From Brachionus rotundiformis (taxonomy: Eukaryota; Rotifera; Eurotatoria; Ploima; Brachionidae), in assembly GCA_016802295.1 (NCBI GenBank), contig JAESIW010000180.1:3517975-3581974 (forward strand): a DNA stretch of 64,000 nt, given 5' to 3'. The notes beneath the pieces are model-generated. The model had not been told where the DNA came from, did not search any database, and worked only from the letters and a program-made list of their open reading frames with translations. Both the position numbers and the translations under genes were made by a program. This document shows, piece after piece, positions 1-11,139 of this stretch. Within the stretch, counting starts at the first letter, position 1. Each line of letters begins with the position of its first letter.

Positions 1-2146
1 TTAGGTCTAAAATTAAGCAGACTTGATTTCTATTGGGGCCATTTCTAGTATCTAAATAGTAATTTATTTTTATATACAAATATAATACATATTGTTGTCT
101 TTTATGAGGAAAATTGAGCAGTTTGGTTTTAAGAAAACAAAACCAATATATTGGCTTTCAAATGCCAACTATATCTGTTGTAATAAACCGATATTTAATA
201 ATAAGTCTGACTTGTCTAAAAAAATTATAATACAAAAAAACATATTCCGCTCGGACTTTTTTTTCAACAAAAAATAAAAATAATAAAAAAATTTTCCGTT
301 TTGTTATTAATTAGAATTTAAGCTGACAATACAAATTATATGTCCATGTAGCAGTCCGAAGCATGACCTATTCTTAGATTGCTCTACTCGCCAGGATATA
401 ATACAAACAATGTTTCTGAGTGTTTCTTAGTTGTTAACATGGCCCATTTGATTATTAGTTTGCTGACCAAATGGCATTTACTTGATTGTCTACAGATAGT
501 AAAATCGATTTGATCAATTCGATGGTAATTCATGTTATTTTTATTTGGAACAAATAGAAAAAATTAATTAACAATCTAAAAATTTGACATTTCCGCCTTG
601 TGAATAACTTTATGGTGGTTATTTATTTTATTCCAGCTCAAGTATTAAATAATGAGCTAAAGTGGTTAAATAATCATTGATTAACTGCAAATTTGTATTT
701 ATGAAAGCAAACTGGGTTTGTTAAAGGTTTATATTCGGAAAAAGTTTTTAATAAAAACACTTAATTTAATCCAAACTTTTGATGATGGTGTTTTTAAACA
801 ATCGGTTGCTAGATCTCTAGCTTAATTTATAAACAATAAAATTATGTTTTGCTCATTTTTTGCTTAAATTAAACTTCTAAAAAATGAAAAGAATATGCTC
901 TTACATTTAAGATGTATTAAAATATTTGATTTTGTTTTCTAATTGCTTTAAAATTTAGTTTAAACTAAAAAGAAACTTTATTTTTCATATAAACATTATT
1001 CCCAAGAAACAGTTTGTTTTAAAAATTGAAAATAATTATATTTTATATAAAAACCTTATACAATAAATTCAAAAATTGAATTTTCAAATTTATTTAAAAC
1101 ATTTAATTCCGATCAAACGAGCTGCAAAATTTCAATTTATGACCAATTTATTAAGCATTAGACCTTTCTACAAATTTATTACATGATGTCATAAATATTT
1201 TAATTATTATTTTTAATTGTACCCTTAAGATTAATTGTTAATTAATTTAGCTAATTTTTTTGTTGAATATTTTTATTAAAATGCTTAATCAATAAATTAA
1301 TTCTAAAAAGCCTAATGTTTATAAATTCATTAGTGCTAATATTTACAAATTTAGTTTACCTTTTTAAGGTATGTTAGTAAATTAATTTCGATATTCAAAG
1401 CAATTAGATTGGTTTTAATTTTTGCTTCAGAGACGTTTTTTTTGGCGTCCAAAAATGAGAGTTAATAAATATCACACGACCCTTATTTTTATTGCTATTA
1501 ATGTTAAATATTATTTGTTAATTGAAATTTTTTAATGTTTATTTAGGAATTTTTAAAGTTTTCAGAAATTCTAAAATTTAAAAGAAAAAAATTTATATTT
1601 ATTTATTCTAAAAATCAATAAAGTAAGTTAAAACAATCAATAACAAAAACTACTAAAACAAAATAAAAATATTTTTAAAACATAGATTACTTTGATTTAA
1701 AAAATATTAAAACTTTTCAAGTAAACAATTTTTTTAAACCATTAGTTGTTATTTTTTGCATCCTTCAAAATTTAAACAAACATTTATAAAATTCGATTTT
1801 GATTTTCTACACGAATTTTATTATTTGGCAAGTTGGTTTAATTGCTCGTTTAGCAAAAATATTTTTCAAAACTGTTAGAAGTTGGAATTTTTTTCAAAAT
1901 ACTTAAAATATACATTTAACAAATTCAGATGGAAATATATCCGAACTCATAATTAGTGATTTAAATTCTTATTGTTAAAGCTTATCAATTGTTTAAGCTT
2001 ACTTTCTTACCAACCAAAAAGTTGGTGGCAATTTGCAATAAAGGAATTTTTTTCTCAAATAAAACGCTAATATTTCTTTCATTAATCTTGAAAAATTGCC
2101 TCAAACAAGGCGACAAAAGCAACTAAATTTTGTTTTTAGCAAAATT
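1..2146. other. AT-rich intergenic region, no gene seen
   Basis: Low-complexity AT-rich sequence with only short chance reading frames. No recognisable exon, RNA gene or mobile element was found. The last few hundred bases presumably contain the promoter of the gene that starts at 2147. Confidence 0.6.
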
Positions 2147-3621
2147 ATGGAGTCAGTCGATCCACGTAGTTATTTTAAAGAAATGAACAAATTCAACTCG
2201 GATGGTCTTTCCGAACAATCAATGAGTTCAGTGGATAGCGTGTATAAAAACCGGCCAATGACCCGCGGTTTCCTTAGCGAGTATCAACACTCTTATTTCA
2301 CTTTACCAAAGGAAAGAATAAGATACTGTTCAGCCAGACCCAAAGATTCAGTCAGCTTTGTAAACAAAAGTATGATTCAGGACTCTTTCATACTAGAAAA
2401 TATTTCCAAAAAGAGCATAAATGACAAAAGCCAAAACTTGACGAACAGGTAGTTTAATCTAGTCCTAAGATTAGTTAAATTTTTTTAGTTGGTACAAAGA
2501 TGACTATAATTATTATGGAAATGAGAATTATAATAAATCTCTCGAAGAAAATTTAAACAATGGGGATGGCGCCATAAATCCTTATAAGAAAGATTACATG
2601 AGAAATTTTGAAGAGATGAATAATGGTCTAGTCGATAATTATTCTTTGACAAAAGGTGGTACCTTGCTTCAATTAAAAAATGGTTCAAGAAATTCAAACA
2701 GATCAAAAATTCATTTTAGTAGTCAGTCAAATTTACCAATGATACCTCGTAATCATGACCTGAGATCTGTATGGATTCCAAAAAAATTTGAGGGTCGAAA
2801 TATGTTTGTATCTCACATTGATAGTATGATTTTCCCAGACAAATCTGAGTAATTTTCATAAGTTTAATTAAAATTTTTTAAAATTTTTTTTAGTAGAGAA
2901 GCAGTTGATAAAAGCTACGATATTGAGTCTAAAAAATCTTTTGAGAAACCACCGTATGATAGAATTGAAAAATCAGTGGTAATTATCAATCAGTTTTGTT
3001 AATAAATTTTAATCTAGTAAAAATAATTCAAAGAAAAAAATAGAAAAGCCTTATATTTAAACTTTAAAAGTTTTAAACCAACTACCTGATATTTTGGCTA
3101 TCTCTGGGCATTTGTTAAGATCTAGAATTCGTAGTATTCAATTATTAAGAATTAATAGCTAATGGCATTAATTTAATAGAAAAAAAAATTTTCATTTCGT
3201 CAAAAATACATAATAAAGTAGAATTCAAAAAATAAAAATTTTTACGACCATTATAAAAATAATAAAAAAAAACCAAGAATGAATATCATTTGGAACAAAT
3301 CAATATTTTATATTAAGAGTTTTTTATCTAGCTAAAAAAAATTAAATATTTTAATAAAAGAAATATGTGATGAATTATGAAAATAAATATGTTCCATCTG
3401 TTAGATGGTATCCTCCACAAAAAGAATTTGCAGCTCCACATCAACACGTAAAAGATGATACTTTTGATAGTAGATCGATTTATCAAGCCGATTTTGAAAG
3501 ACCCATACCAACACAGACTGAAAGGCCTATTAAACCTTTTTCTGGTGACGAAATACAAAAAAAACTTGAAAAATTAAATGGCAGAAGAAATGAAATTGAT
3601 TCTATTTTAGCCAAAAGCTAA
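2147..3621 (+). CDS. Unrecognised four-exon protein, possible microtubule/cilia-associated
   Basis: Four exons fit in phase: 2147-2448, 2489-2848, 2894-2978 and 3361-3621, giving about 335 residues. All introns are GT-AG; the first two are 40 and 45 nt. The start is the first ATG, eight bases downstream of a TTTTTAG that could be a splice or trans-splice acceptor. The protein is hydrophilic and rich in Asn, Ser, Arg and Tyr, with no signal peptide or membrane segment. The last exon has a proline/tryptophan stretch (RWYPPQKEF), then FDSRSIYQADFERP, then a short basic helix ending the protein. The SIYQADF segment resembles the tyrosine-aspartate repeats of SAXO-type microtubule stabilisers, but this is a weak, by-eye similarity. 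I do not assign a family. Codon usage and conserved phase across introns support a real gene. Confidence 0.65.
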
Positions 3622-5546
3622 AAAAACTACAAAAATTTTGATTTTTTTGGATAAAATTTATAAAATAAACATTTTAAAAATAAAAAAGATATATAAATGT
3701 TAAAAGTTCTAAATTTTGGTTAAAGGCTCTCGATTAAAAATTGGTATTTTATTCTCAAATCCGAATTTCGGACTTAAAAAACTTAAAATCATACTTTTAA
3801 GTTATTTTTATTTTAATATTCTGAAATTTATCAAAATCAATGGTCGATTGTTTAGTTAATTGATAATTGGATCGTAAATTAATAATTACCGAAAATCGTT
3901 TGCCAACTATACATTTTTATTATTCAAAAAAGCAAAAATATCAATAAAACTTTTCAATAAAAAAACAAAAATTTCAATTATCAATTCTAATTTTATGTAT
4001 TCTATTTACCTTTTATAAGATTTTTTTTTTAAAAAAGTGAATTCAACTACTTATCCTATTATCAAATTATAAAATCCGAAAATTGTTACCATTTATAATT
4101 CAGTATTCAATAAATAATTTTTATTATTTTTTTAATTAATTGAACGCCTGATTGATGATGTAAAAAAATAAAAATTAGACATAAAAAAGCCTGTAAAAAC
4201 TTTCACCAAAATAACAAAAATTTTAGCTAAATGTTAAATTATCTTAAAAATAAACATTTATTTTAGGGAATTTTCCAAGAAAAAATTATTTAAAGCTTTT
4301 TGTGTTGATTTTTTAATCAAATTTAACAGAAATAATAAGTATAAGTTTTAAATTATTTTTTACCTTGAGAGTTTAAAATCAAGCTTAGAATTCAAATATA
4401 TAATTAATGTTATGCTTGAATAATTAGTGTGGGACGTTTTATTGAGATATTAAGATATTAAGTTCAAAGGAATTAAATTAAAAACAATTTAATTGTTCTA
4501 CTAAATGAAAAATCAAAATTAAATGTGGGCAGATATTCTCGTTGATCTAAACATTTTTAAGCTAAGAGTTTTTCTATTTTTGGCAAAACATTTAATTGAT
4601 AACATTTTAAACCAATTGAGAGTATGTTAATCGTTTTTAAAAAATTAAAGCCTATTTTCGGATAAAAATTATTTCCATAATAAATAAAACTTATTTTTAG
4701 AGGAAACATTTTTTGGTAATCATTTAAATGATAAAAATAATTGGAACATAATTTTAATTATTGTTTATGTGATTACATTTGATTAGTTTGTAGGTTTCGT
4801 TTTTACTGTTAGATCAAAAATATCTTTCTTATTTAACTTTTGATTTTTTCAGATTCTTTTATCGTTTTTCATAACAGTTTTTAAAAAAGTAAGAAAAAAT
4901 AAGATATAATTTATTACGTAATATATCTTAATCAAGTCACAGCGTAAGAAATTATGTAGAGCTTTTATTTAATAATATATGCTGTCAAAAAAGTCTTAGT
5001 TTTTTAAAAATTAATTTTTAAATTTTCTAAATCAAACAAAACAAAAAAACATAATGAATCATTTAATCAATCTAAACTAGTTCAGATAAAATCTGTGTTG
5101 GCGTTAATTTTGTAATATTAAGCATTTGCTTCTTATTTTGTTATCATTTTTATTTTAAATGGACCTAAATCGACTAAATCTTATTTTTTGGATGATTGAA
5201 TTTTGAAAAGTTAAAATATATAATTAATAGAAAAATTAATATATAAAAGTAGAAAACAAGTTAATATCTTTAACTAGTTTTGATGTTAAACCTAAGCTTT
5301 TTAGAATGTGTGGGCTTCCTAAATTAACTCTGTCTTTTTGATTATATCTTATATGGTAATTAATTAGAAATTAAAAGTTAATAGACTTTTTGAGGCATAA
5401 TAATTTCTAAGAAGCGCTCAAGAACGAGTAATTCACTATAAGCATGTTAAAAAATGAGATGCATTTATAAATATTTCAAAATTTGAATTTTTTTTCTTAA
5501 TATATCATAATTTTTCGTATAGATTTTCAAAAAATAGTGAGCCATT
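3622..5546. other. Intergenic, AT-rich, no gene seen
   Basis: Nearly 2 kb of AT-rich sequence with homopolymer runs. An AATAAA-type polyadenylation signal lies just after the upstream stop codon, near 3664. I see no coding exon, RNA gene or repeat here. Confidence 0.6.
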
Positions 5547-7586
5547 ATGAGTACAGAATATACTAACGGAAACATAAACGGAGGAACAAATGGCGTCAAA
5601 TATGTCAAGCTTTATGACAATAGAAGATTTATGATTAATAATTTGGTCAATGAATTGCAAGATAAAATAACCAAGAGTCAATTGGAACTGTTCAAAATCA
5701 ACAAAGTTATTGAAAATGCTATTCATTGGTGTTTGGTCAATGGTAATTATGAAATAGAGTAAAAAATCTATTCGATTTTAAAAAATTTGGTTTTCTCAAG
5801 GATTTGTTCTTGTACCTAAGACAAGAAAGCAAGAGGATCTAATGGTAGTTACATATCTTCCATTTACATTATTTCCAACTCCATTCAAAAGAGCTCATTT
5901 TCAACAAGTTATTGACCTGCAGCCTCATGTAAACGAGCTATTTAACAAAATATCGACGAATGAAGCTTTTATGCAAAAATCATTTGAAAAGTAATCTTCA
6001 TTATTTAAATTAATTAATTTCTGTGCTAATCCTCAATTATTTCAAAATCTACCTAGTAATTAAGTAATACATAATTCTTTTAAAAAATAGATATTTTTTT
6101 AATCATTTTTAAGTTTACTTTAATGCCAGAAATCATAGAAAAAAGAAAAAAGATATTTTACTACATTTAAGTATAAATTTATTGTTTATTAAGCTTGACG
6201 GTCATTGATGAGTTTTTGAAAAATTTATGGTCCATTTACCAAAAAGCAAAAGTTGAAGGATATAACCAAAAAATCAATTTGTCCATATTAAGAACTGATT
6301 ATATGCTACATCAAAGAGGTGACCATGTTTCAATGAAACAGGTTGAAATAAACACAATCGCTGCTGGTTTTGGATACGTATCAACCAAAGCTACAATACT
6401 ACACAGAGAAATTCTAAAATGGACCAATAATTTTAACGCATTGGAAAGAATTCCTGACAATGAACCAGTGGTAAAAATGGCACAAGGGTTTGTCGAGGCT
6501 TGGAACTTGTATAATGTCAGAAATTCAATAGTTTTATTCTTGGTGGTTGATATTGAGATTAACATTGCTGACCAAAGACATCTTGAATACGAAATAAAAA
6601 AGCAAGAGCCTTTGATTGAAATTCATAGATGTACATTAGCCGAACTAGATAAATATGGACATTTAGCTGATGATAAAACGTTGTATTTTTATGATAAAGA
6701 GGTCTCAATTGTTTATTTCCGAGCAGGATATGATCCATCTCATTATAAGTCTCAAATAGAATGGGACACTTTGTATAGAATTGAGATTTCAAAGGCTATT
6801 AAGTGTCCAAACATTGGCACATTTTTAGCTGGTATGAAAAAAATCCAAGAGTCAATATCAAGCGATGAAAGTTTGAATACTTTTTGTAAATCGGATAAAA
6901 ATTTACTCAAATCTGTTTTTGCTGAATTTTTCCTCCTCAATACTCAGGTTTATATTTTTTTTTTATTAATTTAAATTGATAATTGTAATTTATTTTCTTA
7001 AAATTAGGAAAATATTGAAAAAGTGTTGGAAAATCCGGAAAATTATGTGCTCAAACCACAACGTGAAGGAGGTGGAAACAACTTTTATAATCAAGATATA
7101 GTGTATGAATAATAATTTAATTTTTTTTAATTTATTGATTATATAAATTTTTCATTAAAGAAATATACTCAATAGAATAAAATCAATAGAAACTTGCTTG
7201 AATGGAAATGTTAATGGAAAAAAAATAATGGAAGATAGATACAATAAAGATTTTTATATTGTTATGGAATATTTACGACCATTAATTAGCCATAACTTTA
7301 TTATTTCAGCAAAATACCAGCAAGCGCTGTACGAAACTGGAAAACAGGGAACTTTGGAAAAGAAGAAAATTACCAATGAACTAGGTGTTTATGGAGTTCT
7401 AGTCAAGTAAAATCAACTTAAAACAAATTTTATGATTTAATATTGGAGTTTTTTTAAAGAGTCGGGGAAGAGGTTGTAATGAATGAAACATGCGGATATT
7501 GTCTTAGGTCAAAATTAGCTGAGGACAATGAAGCAGGGGTAATGTGCGGCTCCGGGGCCTTAGACTCTGTCTATTTAGTTGATTAA
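5547..7586 (+). CDS. GSS: Glutathione synthetase
   Basis: Joins gamma-glutamylcysteine and glycine using ATP, the second step of cytosolic glutathione synthesis. Six exons in phase: 5547-5742, 5801-5990, 6194-6947, 7008-7102, 7161-7406 and 7460-7586, giving 535 residues (vertebrate enzymes are near 474; the extra length is in the N-terminus and loops). Family hallmarks are clear: residues around 396-405 read KPQREGGGNN, the glycine-rich ATP-binding loop of eukaryotic glutathione synthetase. The C-terminus carries LRSKLAEDNEAGVMCGSGAL, matching the conserved RxK and A/G-rich ATP and substrate loops. The N-terminal half has a LPFTLFPTPFKR stretch typical of the family. The start ATG follows a TATAG acceptor-like site by about 25 bases. 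Standard intron sizes, no damage seen. Confidence 0.96.
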
Positions 7587-9059
7587 ATTTATAATTTAAG
7601 AATTTAATTTTAATTCCTAATAATTTCAAATTGTTTATGCAGAGACTTGTCGATTTTTAAATTAAATTTATAAACTTTTTTACAATATTAATTAATTGCT
7701 TTTTTTTCCTTATTTAGTAAATTTGTACAACAAACGAGTTAATTAAGTTTGATTTTTTTTCTTTGATAAATTATTTATTCAATAAACAATATCAAATAGT
7801 TTTAAATTATTATGTAAATATGATAAATATTGTTTTATGCTTCGATTATTATTATTAGAATCTAAATTTTTAGAGAAAGATTTAATGTATTTTTAAAAGA
7901 AATAAAGCTCGATTGTTTCATAATCAATAATTAGCTATTTATTTTTATTTTATAAACTAATAATAATTATAATGATATACATCAAATATATATTGTTTGT
8001 ACTATAAAGGAGCTTCTTGTATTTTAACAAAGAAAAGAATTTTCCAATAAATAAACAAAAAATCTTAATATATATCTTATAATCTTACTTTGTATAAAAA
8101 TTTATAAATTTGACCAAAAATATCAAATGATAATTAACAAATTTTTTTAATATTTTTTAAGTTAAAATTAGTTTTGAATAAAATTGAAAATTAGTATTAA
8201 ATTAGTTTTTCTTTAGTTTATTATAATTAAATTTTAATTTAAAATGAGTGAGTAATTAAACCCCTTTTACCATTGTTCACTTGAGAAAATATATTGAGTT
8301 TTTTTGTTATTAATTTAAGCTAAGTTTGGAATATTATAAACAAAAATCCAACTAATTGGACTAAGAGAAACCTAAAAGAAATTCGCCTGTTTAAAATCAT
8401 TCGCGTGGGAATGCAATTTTTGAGAATCGATTGGGACTCTTAAACTTTTGAGCTTTCGACAAATTTATTCTCAAAGCCATCTTTGAGTAAAACAATAAGT
8501 CGTTTTTGTGAACGAAACAGCTTTAAATCTACGCGATGAACAGTTTTTTAAATCTATCTTTGATTGTGTCTAATTTTAGATTGCCAAGAAAGCTTATAAG
8601 TTTCTGAAGGTGTGTGATAAAATAGGTGATAAAAAGACTTGATGGATCTATTTTGGAGTACTTAAAGTTAATGAATATTTAATGTAAGTGAAAATTTAAA
8701 ATCAAGAAAACTGTAATCAATTAAAAACCCTACTAGCACTTTGAAAATATCTACTAATGTTTTTCCAAGAGTTCTCAACTTCTAAGATTTACGAAAAACT
8801 ATCTTAAAATATAAATCTTATCTAGAGATCTGAATCCAAAATATCCAATTTGGGAATTAACGCATAAGTATCCAAAAATACGCCTTCCCAACCCTAACCC
8901 TTCTGATAATTATTAATATTTTCTAATTTTTTCGTATTTTTTAAAAATGATAAAACTTTCTACATCATCAGAACAATAAAAGAGGTAATTTTGGTATTTA
9001 AAAATTGACCAAAGTAATGAATATATAATAATTGTTTGAAAAAAATAATAAAAAAATCA
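7587..9059. other. Intergenic, AT-rich, no gene seen
   Basis: About 1.5 kb between glutathione synthetase and the tRNA cluster. The stretch 8340-8560 is somewhat less AT-biased but holds no open frame I can support. No repeat or RNA gene recognised. Confidence 0.55.
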
Positions 9060-9142
9060 TGCCAGGGATGGGGATCGAACCCATGCTCACATTCGTGAAT
9101 TGGATCTTAAGTCCAACGCCTTAACCACTCGGCCACCCGGGC
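9060..9142 (-). tRNA. tRNA-Leu, anticodon UAA
   Basis: Read on the minus strand this folds as a class II tRNA: acceptor GCCCGGG, A-box TGGCCGAGTGG, a five-pair anticodon stem around the loop CTTAAGA (anticodon TAA), a long variable arm, and B-box GGTTCGATCCC. The discriminator base is A, as expected for leucine. A run of Ts for Pol III termination follows within a few bases. No intron is present. One acceptor pair (4-69) is C opposite U. An identical copy lies 1.4 kb away on the same strand. Confidence 0.97.
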
Positions 9143-9284
9143 TTTTTTTGGTATTTAGGATTTGAAAGCCTATTTTTTTTCAAACCATTGAAAATTTCCG
9201 TATAAAAAGGTCAAAAATATTTTACATGAATCGATTTTGAGATTTATTAAAAAAATAAATTTTGAAAAAAATTATTATTTAGAT

Positions 9285-9921
9285 TTATTTAGACCCAAAT
9301 CCTAAGCATTTAAACATTACTGTAAAAATCTGAAATAAACAATTAATCTCTAGCATATTTAAATTGAAGTATAAATTTACTTGTTTTAAAGACTGTACTG
9401 GTTCTTTAATAATGTCTGATAATTCATACATTTTAGCCAAAACTTGAACATTCCCGAAAAATATATTACAAAAGCTTTTGGCTCCATATCCCGGATTTAG
9501 ATAACAATCTACATGAGACTCGAAAGCGTAATCAGTTAAAGATTTACAGCTTGGAAAATTTTTTTCTAATAGTTTATTCATCAGGCATTTTTTTACTGAA
9601 TTAACCCATAACTGTCCCTAAAATAAAATATTTGAAAATATATAACTTGACTAATTATGAATTACATCTTTATTAAAAAGACTCAAGTAATCAGTAAATT
9701 TGTTGCAATATTTAAAACCGTACGAAATTAGATAGCCATTTGGCCCGCAATTGTACTGACTCTCTAGCACTTCATAAAACTTACAGTCACCTTTGGCTGC
9801 TAGATCATGTAATTCATCAGCATTAATTAGGATACCTTTTAATAATGTGCAGATTAATTACCGAATTAAATTTGTAAATATTACTGGTAGTTAAAATTAC
9901 AAAAAATTGCAATAATTTCAT
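9285..9921 (-). CDS. Small secreted cysteine-rich protein, stanniocalcin-like
   Basis: Four minus-strand exons in phase: 9921-9885, 9835-9666, 9617-9381 and 9329-9285, giving about 162 residues. The start is chosen because it gives a hydrophobic signal peptide (MKLLQFFVILTTS), followed by a 49-nt intron. The mature part has regularly spaced cysteines in the blocks YNCGPNGYLISYGFKYC, VKKCLMNKL, SCKSLTDYAFESHVDCY and KSFCNIFFGN. This layout resembles the stanniocalcin-like secreted glycoprotein-hormone family of invertebrates, but I recognise it from pattern, not alignment. The third intron (51 nt, divisible by three, no stop) could be retained, adding 17 residues. It sits inside a tRNA cluster, which has no functional meaning that I can see. 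Alternative: an unrelated lineage-specific secreted protein. Confidence 0.7.
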
Positions 9922-10127
9922 TATTTTATTAAAATTTTGTAAATAAATTTTTAGAGTCAATAAGTAGCTTATGTTTAAATTATATAAAATATTATTGTAT
10001 TTAGCACGTGAATAAAGTGACATTAGCCAAATGTTCAATAATAAAAATAATAATAATCAATTTTAGATAAAAAAAATAAACAAGTATTATTAACTAGAAT
10101 ATCTAAATTTAAATGTTTCTATTGAGG

Positions 10128-10209
10128 GCTGCGATGGCCGAGTGGTTAAGGCGACAGACTTGAAATCTGTTGGGTTATTCCCGCACAGGTTCAAATCCTG
10201 TTCGCAGCG
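10128..10209 (+). tRNA. tRNA-Ser, anticodon UGA
   Basis: Class II tRNA with a perfect seven-pair acceptor stem (GCTGCGA with TCGCAGC), A-box TGGCCGAGTGG, anticodon stem ACAGA/TCTGT around CTTGAAA (anticodon TGA), a variable arm, B-box GGTTCAAATCC and discriminator G. A TTTTTTT run for Pol III termination follows at once. No intron. Confidence 0.97.
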
Positions 10210-10435
10210 GATTTTTTTAATCAATTAAAGAATGGTTAATGGCACTAAATTTGCTAGAATTTGCTAGAAAAATTATACACTTAGAAAGAAAAAAATTAAT
10301 ACTCATTTAAAAAATTAGATTCATTTGTTTTATTTGATTATTTTTAGTAATTGAAAAAAAAATCTAATTTAAAATATAAATAAAGATTGTTTACGAAATT
10401 TATAATTTTGGGATCAAATTAGTCAAAAATAACCA

Positions 10436-10518
10436 TGCCAGGGATGGGGATCGAACCCATGCTCACATTCGTGAATTGGATCTTAAGTCCAACGCCTTAA
10501 CCACTCGGCCACCCGGGC
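10436..10518 (-). tRNA. tRNA-Leu, anticodon UAA (second identical copy)
   Basis: The transcribed sequence is identical over its whole length to the tRNA-Leu ending at 9142, including the C-U mismatch at acceptor pair 4-69. Flanking sequence is not shared beyond a few bases, so the duplication is not very recent or the flanks have decayed. The minus-strand 3' flank has no strong T run immediately after the gene (ATGGTTATTTTTG), with a five-T run several bases on. Confidence 0.96.
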
Positions 10519-11139
10519 TCATAAATCTCACGGTCCTAATTTAATGACAAGCTTAAAAGTTGACCTTTTAAAAATGTTTTAAATAACTAAATTTAAATAA
10601 TAGGAAATATTATAAAAAAAAATAATAGTTAAAATTTATTAAACTAAGATAACTTTAATAATATAATAATTACAAAAAATCTTGTTGATATTTTAAGATT
10701 TGAACAATTTGCTAATATGTTAATATGTATATTTATTTATTTTTTTAATGTCAGGATAATTTGAACTAATTTGGATAATATAAAGATTCGAATTTAAAAA
10801 TATACTGTGGTTTTAAAGAATAGATCCAAACGAGTTCCACTTTTTTGATGTTTACCAACACTATTCAATCTTGTTTAACTTTTCTAACTTTTTAGTCATG
10901 TTCCTAAAATTACAGCAATATATTGTAACTTTATCGAAATAATAATCTACAAAGAATAGCATTTGTAAAAAAAATTTTATTTTTTAGTAAGATAAACAGT
11001 TTTATATGAATGAAAAAATATATAAAAAAAATCATTGATTTTTCTTTTGAAGGATAATTACTAAATAATAATTTTAAAAAATTTTATTTAAAAAATTAGT
11101 TGAACATAAAAAAATTAAACATTTGTGAAGATAAAATAT
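10519..11139. other. Intergenic, no gene seen
   Basis: AT-rich spacer between the tRNA cluster and the 3' end of the next minus-strand gene. It probably holds that gene's 3' UTR. Nothing else recognised. Confidence 0.5.
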
